This document shows positions 52,616-61,326 of a stretch of DNA of 64,000 nt, piece by piece. The position numbers and the translations under genes are program-made. This DNA comes from Vallicoccus soli (GTDB taxonomy: Bacteria > Actinomycetota > Actinomycetes > Motilibacterales > Motilibacteraceae), in NCBI RefSeq assembly GCF_003594885.1, contig NZ_QZEZ01000003.1:62001-126000 (forward strand), read 5' to 3'. The notes beneath the pieces are model-generated. The model did no database searches and was not told the DNA's origin. It worked only from the letters and a program-made list of their open reading frames with translations. Numbering within the stretch: the first letter of the stretch is position 1; each line of letters opens with the position of its first letter.

Positions 52616-53374
52616 CTACCGGGGGGCCATGCGGATCGCGCCGTCGAGCCGCACGACCTCTCCGTTGAGGTAGGCGTTGCGCACGAGGTGCTCGACGAGG
52701 GCGGCGTACTCCGGCGGCTCGCCGAGCCGGGCCGGGTGCGGCACCTGCTGCCCGAGCGAGTCCTGCGCGGGCTGCGGGAGCCCCGCGACCATCGGCGTGC
52801 GGAAGACGCCCGGCGCCACCGTGACCACCCGCACCAGCGAGCGGGCGAGCTCGCGGGCCAGCGGCAGCGTCATGGCGGCGACGCCGCCCTTGCTGGCGCT
52901 GTACGCGACCTGCCCGACCTGCCCGTCGAAGGCTGCCACGGAGGCGGTCATGACGACGACGCCCCGCTCGCCGTCGACCGGCTCGGCGCGGGCCATCGCC
53001 TCGGCGGCGAGGCGGGTGACGTTGAGCGTCCCGACGAGGTTGACCTCGACGACCCGCCGGAACTCCTCCAGCGCCAGCACGCCGTGCCGGCCGAGCAGCT
53101 TGCCGGGCGTGGCGACCCCTGCGCAGTTCACGGCGACCCGCAGGTCCCCCAGGGCCTCGGCGGTCCGTACGGCCGCGGCCACGCCCTCCTCGTCGGTCAC
53201 GTCCGCCCCGGCGAACACCAGGCCCTCGGCCTCGGCCGCCTCGCGCCCCGGCGCCCCGGGCAGGTCGAGCACCACCACCTGCGCGCCCGCCGCGCGCAGG
53301 GCGCGGGCGGTGGCCAGGCCCAGGCCGGAGGCCCCGCCCGTCACCAGCGCGGCGGTGCGGTCCGTGATCTGCAC
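52616..53374 (-). CDS. SDR-family dehydrogenase, 3-hydroxyacyl-CoA dehydrogenase type 2-like
   Basis: 252 residues. The loop ALVTGGASGLGLATARALRA is followed by VVVLDLPGAP, whose Asp after strand 2 indicates NAD. NCAGVATPGKLLGRHG and VVVMTASVAAFDGQVGQVAY with YSASKGG give the catalytic Ser-Tyr-Lys; VAPGVFRTPM and the C-terminal DGAIRM complete the fold. The closest well-known type is 17-beta-HSD10/3-hydroxy-2-methylbutyryl-CoA dehydrogenase of branched-chain and fatty-acid degradation. GTG 53374 has GAGGGAG upstream. It is divergent from alkB and shares a promoter region containing a 14-bp direct repeat. Confidence 0.9.
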   Translation of the reverse strand: MQITDRTAALVTGGASGLGLATARALRAAGAQVVVLDLPGAPGREAAEAEGLVFAGADVTDEEGVAAAVRTAEALGDLRVAVNCAGVATPGKLLGRHGVLALEEFRRVVEVNLVGTLNVTRLAAEAMARAEPVDGERGVVVMTASVAAFDGQVGQVAYSASKGGVAAMTLPLARELARSLVRVVTVAPGVFRTPMVAGLPQPAQDSLGQQVPHPARLGEPPEYAALVEHLVRNAYLNGEVVRLDGAIRMAPR

Positions 53375-53410
53375 GTCGAGCTCCCTCGGTCGTCGGCGTC
53401 TGCGCCCCGT

Positions 53411-53438
53411 TCCTACCGCACGGCTCCTACCGCACGGC
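53411..53438. repeat. Tandem 14-bp direct repeat in the alkB/SDR divergent promoter region
   Basis: TCCTACCGCACGGC occurs at 53411-53424 and 53425-53438. On the minus strand each copy reads GCCGTGCGGTAGGA, containing a TAGGA -10-like core for the SDR gene. The same 14-mer occurs once at 34884, just before the start of the uncharacterised gene at 34876. Confidence 0.7.
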
Positions 53439-53443
53439 GGACG

Positions 53444-53449
53444 TACGCT
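53444..53449 (+). promoter_or_regulatory. -10 hexamer TACGCT before alkB
   Basis: TACGCT ends six bases before the GTG at 53456; a leaderless start is likely. Confidence 0.5.
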
Positions 53450-53455
53450 CGACGG

Positions 53456-54088
53456 GTGGCGCTGGCGTGGCAGGACTCGCTGTTCGGCGAGGACCCCGCC
53501 GAGGGCGCCGGCGCGCTCGACCTGCACGCCCTGCAGCGCCGGCCCCTCGACGAGCGGTCGTGGCTCGACGTGGCCCGCGGCTGGGTGCCGGACCACGCCG
53601 ACCTGCTGGACGAGCTCGTCCGCACCGCTCCCTGGCGCCAGCGCGAGCGGCGCGTGTGGGACGCCGACGTCCTCGAGCCGCGGCTCGTCGCGGTGTGGGG
53701 CGCCGACGAGCTCGACCGCCTGCCGCCCATCCTGCGCGGGGCGCGCGAGCTGCTCGGCGAGCGGTACGGCGTGGAGTTCGACTCCGCGCTGGCCAACCTC
53801 TACCGCGACGGGCGCGACGGCGTGGCCTGGCACGGGGACACCGTGCGCAAGCGGTTGCCCGAGACCGTGGTCGTGACGATCGGCCTCGGGGAGCGGCGCC
53901 GGTTCCTGCTGCGCCCCGGCGCGGCCGGGCCGCCGGCGGTGCGCCTGGACAGCGGCGGCGGCGACCTCGTGGTCATGGGCGGGCGGTGCCAGCACGAGTG
54001 GCAGCACACCGTGCCGAAGGACGCGCGCGCAGGCACCCGGCTGTCGGTGACGATGCGCCACTCCCGCCCGCTCCCCGCCCGGCGCTGA
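53456..54088 (+). CDS. AlkB-like 2-oxoglutarate/Fe(II)-dependent dioxygenase
   Basis: 210 residues. ANLYRDGRDGVAWHGDTVRK carries the HxD iron ligands. GGRCQHEWQHTVPKDA carries the distal His, and GTRLSVTMRHSR the 2-oxoglutarate-binding Arg residues. FGEDPAEG at the N-terminus precedes the nucleotide-recognition lid (WVPDHADLLDEL). The family removes methyl groups from N1-methyladenine and N3-methylcytosine in nucleic acids. The short length and missing N-terminal lid insert are like actinobacterial AlkB2-type proteins. GTG 53456 is fixed by the TACGCT hexamer. It is divergent from the SDR gene. Confidence 0.92.
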   Translation: MALAWQDSLFGEDPAEGAGALDLHALQRRPLDERSWLDVARGWVPDHADLLDELVRTAPWRQRERRVWDADVLEPRLVAVWGADELDRLPPILRGARELLGERYGVEFDSALANLYRDGRDGVAWHGDTVRKRLPETVVVTIGLGERRRFLLRPGAAGPPAVRLDSGGGDLVVMGGRCQHEWQHTVPKDARAGTRLSVTMRHSRPLPARR

Positions 54089-54114
54089 CGCGGGCCGACG
54101 GGCCGGCGCCCCGC

Positions 54115-54834
54115 TCAGGACCGCGCGGGGAGCACGCAGAGCTCGTTGCCCGAGGGGTCGGCGTACGTGCGCCACGGCAGGTCGCCCCAGCCCGGGTGGA
54201 CCTCGCGGCCGCCCCGCTGCGCGACGGCGGCGGCGACCTCGTCGGGGTCCTCGCCCGCCTCGAGGCGGACGTCGAGGTGCAGCCGGTTCTTCACCGCCCC
54301 CTTGGGCCCGCCCTCGTGGCACAGCTCGAGGAGGGGGCCGCGCAGCGAGGGGTGCCGCAGCGACCGGGGCGCCGCCCCGGGCACCTCGACCCAGCCGGTG
54401 AGCCAGGACCAGAAGGCCGCGTCGCGCACCGGGTCCGCCGAGTCCAGCGGCAGCGCCGCGACCGGCCCGGTGCCCGCGGAGGCCGCGCGCTCCTCCACGA
54501 CGCAGAAGGGGCCGCCCTCGGGGTCGGCGAGCACCACCCAGGGCGCGTCGCCCTGGCCGACGTCGAGCCGGCGCGCGCCGAGCGCGAGCAGCCGGTCGAC
54601 CACCTCGCCCTGGCGGGCCCCGCCGGCGAGGTCGACGTGGAGCCGCGGCGGGGCCGTCGGCGGCTCGGGCACGGGCTGGAAGCACAGGTCGAGCACCGGC
54701 CCGTGCTCCAGGGCGAGCCGCGTCTCGAACCCGTCGGGACCGTCGCTCAGCCGCTCGGCACCGACCGCCGCCTCCCAGAAGCGGCCCAGCCGCTGCGGGT
54801 CGGCGGCGTCCACGACGAGGTTCTCCAGCTGCAC
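54115..54834 (-). CDS. VOC/glyoxalase-like protein with two domains
   Basis: 239 residues built from two similar halves. The first starts LENLVVDAADPQRLGRFWEA and ends VVLADPEGGPFCVVEE. The second has PLDSADPVRDAAFWSWLTGW and ends TYADPSGNELCVLPARS. Both show the glyoxalase_6 beta-alpha-beta-beta-beta pattern with ADPxG and a metal-type Glu. The function is unknown; related proteins bind small molecules or confer resistance. GTG 54834 follows the hexamer TACGGT by six bases. It is convergent with alkB. Confidence 0.85.
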   Translation of the reverse strand: MQLENLVVDAADPQRLGRFWEAAVGAERLSDGPDGFETRLALEHGPVLDLCFQPVPEPPTAPPRLHVDLAGGARQGEVVDRLLALGARRLDVGQGDAPWVVLADPEGGPFCVVEERAASAGTGPVAALPLDSADPVRDAAFWSWLTGWVEVPGAAPRSLRHPSLRGPLLELCHEGGPKGAVKNRLHLDVRLEAGEDPDEVAAAVAQRGGREVHPGWGDLPWRTYADPSGNELCVLPARS

Positions 54835-54840
54835 GGGCCC

Positions 54841-54846
54841 ACCGTA
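54841..54846 (-). promoter_or_regulatory. -10 hexamer TACGGT before the VOC gene
   Basis: On the minus strand TACGGT ends six bases before the GTG at 54834, again without a ribosome-binding site. Confidence 0.5.
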
Positions 54847-54949
54847 GGCCCGTCCGCGCCGACGCAGCCGCACGGAGCGTCGCCACCGGGTCACCCGCGC
54901 GTCGACCGGCGTGCACGCTCCCGTACGCCGTCGCCGCTTGGCTGCGCCC

Positions 54950-56827
54950 GTGGACGACACCCAGGCCCCCGCCCTCCCCGGTCCCGACCGGCGCAGCGTG
55001 CTGCGCGGCGCCCTCGCCGCGGCCGCCGCCGCCGCGGCCGCCCCCGCCCTCGCCGGCCCCGCCGCGGCCGGGACGACCGGCGCCGCCGGCACGGGCACGG
55101 CCGGCGCCGGGCGCCCGCCCCTGCTGCCCAGCGGCCCGCCGCTGCTGTGCGAGCCGTACCTGCTGGACCCCTCGGCGGACGCCGTCCGCGTCGTCTGGCA
55201 CACCGAGTCCGCCGGCATGGCGCAGGTCGTGCTCGTGGGCGGCGGCGTCGCCGACCTCGACGCGACGCAGGCCGTCGTCGCCGCCCTCGGCCCGCGCCCG
55301 CGCGGGCCCGGCTGGCGCCGGGTCGCCGCCGAGACCGTGCAGCTGAGCCGCACCCGCGAGGACGCCCAGTCCCAGGTGCCGGGGCGCGCCTACACCGCCG
55401 TGGTGGACCGGCCGGTGCACCGCAGCATGGCCCACGTGCGCGGGCTGGCGGGGCGGACGCCGTACCGCGTCGTGTCGGTCGACCAGCGGGGCCGGGTGAC
55501 GGTCACGGCGACGTACTCCCTCGCCCCGCGCGGGCGCACCCGCCGGCCGGTGCGGCTGCTGCTCACCAGCGACCACCAGCTCAAGACCATGACGCCGGCG
55601 AACCTGGAGAAGGTCGCCGCCACCGTCGGCACCGAGCTCGACGGCGTCCTCGTCGCCGGCGACCTGGTCAACGTGCCCGACCGCGCCAGCGAGTGGTTCG
55701 ACAGCACCACCGGCCTCGCGTTCTTCGCGGGCCTGTCGGGCCGTGCGGGCGTCGAGATCGCCGGTCGCACGTACCGCGGCGCGCCCATCGCGCCCTCCAC
55801 GCCGATCTACCCGTGCATCGGCAACCACGAGGTCATGGGGCGCTGGTCGGAGAGCGCTTCCCTGGGCGACCAGTTCAACGACCCGCAGCCGCGCCGCGTC
55901 GCCGAGCGCCGCTGGGCGCGCGGCGAGGCGCCCGAGGGCTACGCCCGCGCCGACTGGGTGCGCGACAACTCCTGGGACACCACGACGTACGAGGAGGTGT
56001 TCCCGTACCCGCGCAGCCCGCAGGGCGGCCCGCGCTGGTGGTCCCGCACCATCGGCGACGTCCACGTCGTCGCGCTCTTCGTCACGCAGATCTGGCGCGG
56101 CAAGGGCGCGACCGGGCGCGGCGCCTTCCAGGAGGACGCGGCGGCCCTCGACGACCCGACCCGCTGGGGGTACGGCCAGCACGTCTTCGAGCCGGTGCAG
56201 GAGGGGTCCGCCCAGTACCGGTGGCTCCAGCGCGAGCTGCGCAGCCCCGCGGCCCGTCGGGCGCGCTACCGGATCGTCATGTACCACCACCCGGCGCACG
56301 GGCTCGGCGACAACTCCGCGCCGCCGTTCACCGACCCGGTGCAGACCGTCGAGCGCGACCCGCTGACGGGCGCGGTGACCGCGGTGCGCTACGCGTACCC
56401 GAAGGAGCAGGACCACATCCTGCGCGACCTCGAGCCGCTCTTCGACGACGCCCGCGTGCACCTGGTGCACAACGGCCACTCGCACCTGTGGAACCGGTTC
56501 CGCAGCGCCGCCGGCACCAACTGGCTGGAGACCTCGAACGTCGGCAACAGCTACGGGGCGTACGACGGGACGTCCGGCGCCAGCCGCGCCCTGCCGCCGT
56601 CGCCGGACCACGTCCTGCAGGGCGACCCCGGCGGCCTGGAGCCGGTGGTGCCCACGGTCGCGCCGCTCACGGCGGCGGACGGCAGCCCGCTGCCGTACGT
56701 CGCGAGCAACGACGTCACGTGCTTCTCGGTGCTCGACTCCGCGGACGGCGTGGTGCGCTCGTGGCGCTTCGACACCCGGGAGCCGGGGTCCGACGTCGTG
56801 CTCTTCGACGAGATGCCGCTGGCCTGA
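54950..56827 (+). CDS. Tat-exported metallophosphoesterase with fibronectin-type N-terminal region
   Basis: 625 residues. The twin-arginine signal DRRSVLRGALAAAAAAAAAP is followed by a beta-rich domain (about 60-200). The phosphoesterase core has LLLTSDHQLK, GVLVAGDLVNV (GDxx), PCIGNHEVMG (GNHE), VMYHHPAHGLG and HNGHSHLWNR, the ordered metal-binding motifs of purple-acid-phosphatase-like enzymes. It is expected outside the cell, hydrolysing phosphomonoesters or diesters. GTG 54950 was chosen because it keeps the signal compact and follows TTGGCT; GTG 54911 is possible. No phosphate-regulation box was recognised. Confidence 0.88.
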   Translation: MDDTQAPALPGPDRRSVLRGALAAAAAAAAAPALAGPAAAGTTGAAGTGTAGAGRPPLLPSGPPLLCEPYLLDPSADAVRVVWHTESAGMAQVVLVGGGVADLDATQAVVAALGPRPRGPGWRRVAAETVQLSRTREDAQSQVPGRAYTAVVDRPVHRSMAHVRGLAGRTPYRVVSVDQRGRVTVTATYSLAPRGRTRRPVRLLLTSDHQLKTMTPANLEKVAATVGTELDGVLVAGDLVNVPDRASEWFDSTTGLAFFAGLSGRAGVEIAGRTYRGAPIAPSTPIYPCIGNHEVMGRWSESASLGDQFNDPQPRRVAERRWARGEAPEGYARADWVRDNSWDTTTYEEVFPYPRSPQGGPRWWSRTIGDVHVVALFVTQIWRGKGATGRGAFQEDAAALDDPTRWGYGQHVFEPVQEGSAQYRWLQRELRSPAARRARYRIVMYHHPAHGLGDNSAPPFTDPVQTVERDPLTGAVTAVRYAYPKEQDHILRDLEPLFDDARVHLVHNGHSHLWNRFRSAAGTNWLETSNVGNSYGAYDGTSGASRALPPSPDHVLQGDPGGLEPVVPTVAPLTAADGSPLPYVASNDVTCFSVLDSADGVVRSWRFDTREPGSDVVLFDEMPLA

Positions 56828-56848
56828 GGCCCGGCCGGGCCCGCGGCG

Positions 56849-57256
56849 TCAGCCCGACGTCGCGAGCCCGGCCAGCGCCTCCAGCGCGCGCTCCAGCTCG
56901 GCCTGCACGTCGCGGGCCGCGGCCCCGCCGTGCGCCTGCGGCTGGTCGCCGAGGAACGACAGGTGGAGGTTGACCTCGCTGGCCCGGTCGTCGGTCCCGG
57001 AGGCGTAGACCTGGAGCCAGCCGGCGTAGCTGCCGTCGGCCTCGGTGCCCCACTCGAGGCGGCGCTGCTCGGGGCGGGCGCGGAAGAGCGCGTCCTGCTC
57101 GCCGTCGCGGCCGTCGAGGTGGACCCGGTCCGCCCCGGCGCCGTGCACCTCGTCGGCCATCGGCACCCACGCCGCCATCCGCTCGACGTCGGCGGCGACC
57201 TCGAAGAGCCGCTCGGGGGGCACGGGGACGGTGCGGGACGCCTCGAACTCAGCCAT
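56849..57256 (-). CDS. SRPBCC-family protein
   Basis: 135 residues. ASRTVPVPPERLFEVAADVE and RMAAWVPMADEVH match the SRPBCC (polyketide cyclase/START-like) N-terminus. The centre (DGSYAGWLQVYASGTDDRAS) and the C-terminal helix AELERALEALAGLA complete the fold. The ligand is unknown. ATG 57256 is preceded by CAGGGT at six bases, a leaderless arrangement, and the upstream in-frame codons of the ORF are unlikely. It is convergent with the phosphoesterase gene across a short GGCCCGGCCGGGCC palindrome. Confidence 0.82.
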   Translation of the reverse strand: MAEFEASRTVPVPPERLFEVAADVERMAAWVPMADEVHGAGADRVHLDGRDGEQDALFRARPEQRRLEWGTEADGSYAGWLQVYASGTDDRASEVNLHLSFLGDQPQAHGGAAARDVQAELERALEALAGLATSG

Positions 57257-57303
57257 GGCGCCACCCTGCCCCGCCAGGGCGCGCCGGACACCCGCCGGGT
57301 GCC

Positions 57304-57309
57304 TAGGGT
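57304..57309 (+). promoter_or_regulatory. -10 hexamer TAGGGT of the epimerase/dehydrogenase gene
   Basis: TAGGGT lies 54 bases before the GTG at 57364, whose ribosome-binding site is GGGAGG. This gene therefore has a leader, which contains the 15-bp repeat at 57314-57343. Confidence 0.4.
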
Positions 57310-57313
57310 GGGC

Positions 57314-57343
57314 CGCCGTACCGCTCACCGCCGTACCGCTCAC
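57314..57343. repeat. Two tandem copies of a 15-bp unit in the epimerase leader
   Basis: GCCGTACCGCTCACC is present twice in direct succession between the TAGGGT -10 box and the ribosome-binding site. Confidence 0.8.
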
Positions 57344-57363
57344 CTGTCGTCCCGGGAGGCCCC

Positions 57364-58227
57364 GTGCCCGACCAGCCCCGCCGCGTCGCCGTCACCGGGG
57401 CCGCCGGCCGCCTCGGCCGCGCCGTCACCGCCGACCTCGCCGCCCACGGGTACGACGTCCTCTCCCTCGACCGGGTCCGCCCGGCCGAGGTCGTGGGCCA
57501 GTTCCTCGAGGTGGACCTCACGAGCTACGGCGAGGTCGTGGAGGCCCTCGCCGGCGTCGACGAGCACCGCCCCGCCGACGCCGTCGTGCACCTCGCGGCG
57601 ATCCCGGCCCCCGGGCTGCGCACGAACGCCGTGACCTTCGCGAACAACGCGCGCAGCAGCTACGACGTCTACGCCGCGGCCCGCGCGGTCGGCATCCGCG
57701 ACATCGTCTGGGCCTCGAGCGAGACCGTGCTCGGGCTGCCCTTCGACACCCCGCCGCCGTACGTCCCGGTCGACGAGGAGTACGCCCCGCGCCCGGAGTC
57801 GACGTACTCGCTCGTCAAGGTGCTCGAGGAGGAGATGGCCCGCCAGCTGTGCCGGTGGGACCCGGGGCTGAAGATGGTCGGGCTGCGCTTCTCCAACGTC
57901 ATGCACGTCGAGGACTACGCGCAGTTCCCGGCGTTCGACGCGGACCCGCTGCTGCGCAAGTGGAACCTCTGGGGCTACGTCGACGCCCGCGACGGCGCGC
58001 AGGCGGTGCGCCTCGCGCTGGAGCACCCCGCGCGCGGCGCCGACGTCTTCGTCGTCGCGAACGCCGACACGGTGATGTCGCGCAGCAGCGCCTCGCTCGT
58101 CGCGGAGGTGTTCCCCGGCGTCGAGGTGCGCGGCGACCTCGGCGAGCACGAGACCCTGCTCAGCATCGCCAAGGCCCGCCGCGTCCTCGGGTACGAGCCC
58201 CGGCACTCCTGGCGCGACCACGTCTAG
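57364..58227 (+). CDS. NAD-dependent epimerase/dehydratase, uronate-dehydrogenase-like
   Basis: 287 residues. The extended-SDR loop VAVTGAAGRLGRAVTADLAA is followed by YDVLSLDRVRP with the NAD-type Asp, HLAAIPAPGLRTNAVTFANN, WASSETVLGLPF and the catalytic YSLVK in ESTYSLVKVLEEEMA. This layout and the length resemble uronate dehydrogenase and related sugar-oxidising enzymes rather than UDP-sugar 4-epimerases of about 330 residues. The substrate is inferred only broadly as a sugar or uronic acid. GTG 57364 has GGGAGG upstream. A 22-bp-family hairpin follows the stop. Confidence 0.85.
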   Translation: MPDQPRRVAVTGAAGRLGRAVTADLAAHGYDVLSLDRVRPAEVVGQFLEVDLTSYGEVVEALAGVDEHRPADAVVHLAAIPAPGLRTNAVTFANNARSSYDVYAAARAVGIRDIVWASSETVLGLPFDTPPPYVPVDEEYAPRPESTYSLVKVLEEEMARQLCRWDPGLKMVGLRFSNVMHVEDYAQFPAFDADPLLRKWNLWGYVDARDGAQAVRLALEHPARGADVFVVANADTVMSRSSASLVAEVFPGVEVRGDLGEHETLLSIAKARRVLGYEPRHSWRDHV

Positions 58228-58263
58228 GGCCCCCCTCGGCAGGCGCACGACCACCGGCGGGGG

Positions 58264-58303
58264 GCTGCATGACCGCGGCGGGAGGACCCCGCCGCGATCA
58301 TGC
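58264..58303. repeat. 22-bp-family inverted pair forming a hairpin (locus E)
   Basis: GCATGACCGCGGCGGG (58267-58282) and CCCGCCGCGATCATGC (58288-58303) are 16-base arms with one mismatch around AGGAC. The right arm contains the family core CGATCATGC. It lies between the convergent epimerase and OYE genes, consistent with a bidirectional terminator. Confidence 0.85.
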
Positions 58304-58317
58304 GGCGATGGTGCTGC

Positions 58318-59674
<1,357 letters not shown>

Positions 59675-59691
59675 GCCGTCCGCCTCCTCGT

Positions 59692-59729
59692 CGTCTCGTG
59701 GTGCGTCTCGTGGTGCGTCTCGTCCGTGC
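59692..59729. repeat. 12-bp tandem repeat
   Basis: CGTCTCGTGGTG occurs twice (59692, 59704), followed by a diverged third copy. It lies in the promoter region of the small acidic gene. Confidence 0.75.
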
Positions 59730-59776
59730 GCTGCGTGCGCGCCCCGCGCCCCTTCCCCCGCCCCGCCCCCGTACGC

Positions 59777-59811
59777 ACGACGGCCCCCGGCGGTGCGCCG
59801 GGGGCCGTCGT
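59777..59811 (-). terminator. Perfect hairpin after the Ohr gene
   Basis: ACGACGGCCCCCGGCG and CGCCGGGGGCCGTCGT are perfect 16-base arms around a three-base loop, 20 bases after the Ohr stop on the minus strand. Confidence 0.85.
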
Positions 59812-59830
59812 GGGTGCTGCGGGTGCCCGC

Positions 59831-60271
59831 TCAGGACTCCAGGGCCGCGTCGAGCGTGATCTCCGTGCCGGTGAGGGCCTTGCTGACCGGGCAGCCGGCC
59901 TTGGCGCCCTCGGCGGCCTTCGCGAACCCGTCCGCGTCGAGCCCCTCGACCTCGCCGCGCACCGTCAGCGCGATCCCGCTGATGCGGAAGCCTCCGGCGG
60001 GGTCCGGCGAGAGGGTGACGTCGGCCCGCACGTCCAGGCTCTGGGGCGTGCCGCCAGCCTGGGCGATGAGCGCCGAGAGCTGCATGGCGTAGCAGGACGA
60101 GTGCGCGGCCGCGATGAGCTCCTCGGGGCTCGTCGTGCCGCCGGCGTCGTCGGCCGCGCGCTTGGGGAACGAGACGTCGTACGTGCCGACCTTCGAGCTC
60201 GACAGCTCGACCTGGCCGGAGCCGTCCTGCAGGGTGCCGTTCCAGGCGGTGCGGGCGGTGCGGGTGGGCAT
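59831..60271 (-). CDS. Organic hydroperoxide resistance protein (OsmC/Ohr family)
   Basis: 146 residues. The two reactive cysteines lie in AAAHSSCYAMQLSALIAQAG and AKAGCPVSKALTGTEITLDA, with the catalytic Arg near the N-terminus (ARTAWNG or SFPKR region). The length, Cys spacing and TSPEELIAAAHSSCYAM order match OsmC-type peroxidases. The enzyme reduces organic hydroperoxides using lipoyl or thiol donors. ATG 60271 has GAGGAG upstream. The MarR-type gene 125 bases upstream on the same strand carries a redox-Cys, so the pair is an Ohr/OhrR module. Confidence 0.9.
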   Translation of the reverse strand: MPTRTARTAWNGTLQDGSGQVELSSSKVGTYDVSFPKRAADDAGGTTSPEELIAAAHSSCYAMQLSALIAQAGGTPQSLDVRADVTLSPDPAGGFRISGIALTVRGEVEGLDADGFAKAAEGAKAGCPVSKALTGTEITLDAALES

Positions 60272-60328
60272 GCGTGCTCCTCGCTCTCACGGGGACCGCG
60301 CGCGGCTCGTGCGCGCGGCTCGGCGAGC

Positions 60329-60334
60329 ACGCTA
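60329..60334 (-). promoter_or_regulatory. -10 hexamer TAGCGT of the Ohr gene
   Basis: On the minus strand TAGCGT lies about 57 bases before the Ohr ATG, giving a short leader with a ribosome-binding site. Confidence 0.45.
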
Positions 60335-60364
60335 CCCCGCACCGGCCGGACCCGTGCGCCCGAC

Positions 60365-60380
60365 CGGTGGTGCACCACCG
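60365..60380. promoter_or_regulatory. Perfect 16-bp palindrome between ohrR and ohr, possible OhrR operator
   Basis: CGGTGGTGCACCACCG is its own reverse complement. It sits about 30 bases upstream of the Ohr -10 hexamer and 16 bases after the OhrR stop. A repressor or activator site for Ohr is plausible; terminator function is the alternative. Confidence 0.5.
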
Positions 60381-60395
60381 ACCGCTGGCGGGCGG

Positions 60396-60863
60396 CTAGC
60401 GCTGCCCGAGCCGGGCCGCGAGCGTGCGCAGCTCGACGATGAGCGCGTCGCGCTCGCGGTCGGACATGCCCACGGCCTCGCAGGCACCCTCGCGGACCGC
60501 GAGGGCCCGCTCGCGCAGCGCCCGCCCCTGCTCCGTCGGGTGCACGTCGACGACGCGGTCGTCGCCCACGTGCCGGCGCCGCTCGATGAGCCCGGCCGTC
60601 TCCAGGCGGGTCAGCAGCGGGCTCAGGGTGCCGGAGTCGAGCTGGAGCTTGCGCCCGAGCCGGCCCACCGTCGTCGGGCCGTCCTGCCACAGGACCAGCA
60701 TGACGAGGTACTGGGGGTAGGTCAGGCCCAGCGGCTCCAGGAGCGGGCGGTACGTGCCCGTCATGGCGCGTGACGCGCTGTAGAGCGCGAAGCAGAGCTG
60801 CGCCTCCAGCGACAGCGCAGCGTCGTCAGCCGTGCGCGGAACGGCCTCGGCAGGAGTCGTCAT
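60396..60863 (-). CDS. MarR-family regulator, OhrR-like
   Basis: 155 residues. LSLEAQLCFALYSASRAMTG carries the single N-terminal Cys that OhrR uses to sense organic peroxide. The winged helix is GPTTVGRLGRKLQLDSGTLSP with the wing RRRHVGDDRVVDVHPTEQG. Peroxide oxidation should release DNA and allow Ohr expression. ATG 60863 follows the hexamer TACTCT by six bases, a leaderless arrangement. The Ohr gene lies downstream on the same strand with its own -10. Confidence 0.92.
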   Translation of the reverse strand: MTTPAEAVPRTADDAALSLEAQLCFALYSASRAMTGTYRPLLEPLGLTYPQYLVMLVLWQDGPTTVGRLGRKLQLDSGTLSPLLTRLETAGLIERRRHVGDDRVVDVHPTEQGRALRERALAVREGACEAVGMSDRERDALIVELRTLAARLGQR

Positions 60864-60869
60864 GCACGG

Positions 60870-60875
60870 AGAGTA
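60870..60875 (-). promoter_or_regulatory. -10 hexamer TACTCT of ohrR
   Basis: On the minus strand TACTCT ends six bases before the ATG at 60863. No ribosome-binding site is present. Confidence 0.55.
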
Positions 60876-60918
60876 CCCGCCGCGTGATCGACTCGTCCCC
60901 CGACCGGGGGACGCGGCG

Positions 60919-61119
60919 TCAGGCGCCTGCGCTCGTGGCGCCCGCGGCCTCGCGCCCGGCGCCGGCCTGCGCGGCGTACCGGAAGCGGCGGGGGTTGGCC
61001 AGCATCCCCCCCGCCCGCCGCGCCGGGGCGCCGGCGCGGGTGGTGGTGCGGGCGTCGAGGTCGATGCGGTCCCCCGCGGTGGCCTGCGGCTGCTCCGGCG
61101 AGCTGTCCCAGCGGTCCAC
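60919..61119 (-). CDS. Small hypothetical protein
   Basis: 66 residues: MDRWDSSPEQPQATAGDRID then MLANPRRFRYAAQAGAGREA. It is hydrophilic with no recognised domain. GTG 61119 has AGGGGGA upstream, and a TAGCAT hexamer lies further upstream (near 61174). The coding status is uncertain. Confidence 0.45.
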   Translation of the reverse strand: MDRWDSSPEQPQATAGDRIDLDARTTTRAGAPARRAGGMLANPRRFRYAAQAGAGREAAGATSAGA

Positions 61120-61313
61120 GGCATCCCCCTGTCGCGTCGGACGGGCACCCGCCCCCGCGGGACCCGTGCCGCGATGCTAGTGAGGGGCACCTGCAGGGCG
61201 CACCCGCTGCGGCCTGTGAGGCTTCCCACCCCCGCGCAACCGTTGCGCAGGCGGTGCAGGGCGTGTGCGCGGCGCCGCTGCGGGGTACGCCCGCTCCCCG
61301 CCGGGGGCGCTGG

Positions 61314-61319
61314 CAGCAT
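61314..61319 (+). promoter_or_regulatory. Putative -10 hexamer CAGCAT before the sulfotransferase
   Basis: CAGCAT is seven bases before GTG 61327, identical in sequence and spacing to the dinB case. The alternative ATG 61318 would overlap the hexamer. Confidence 0.45.
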
Positions 61320-61326
61320 GGCCGCC

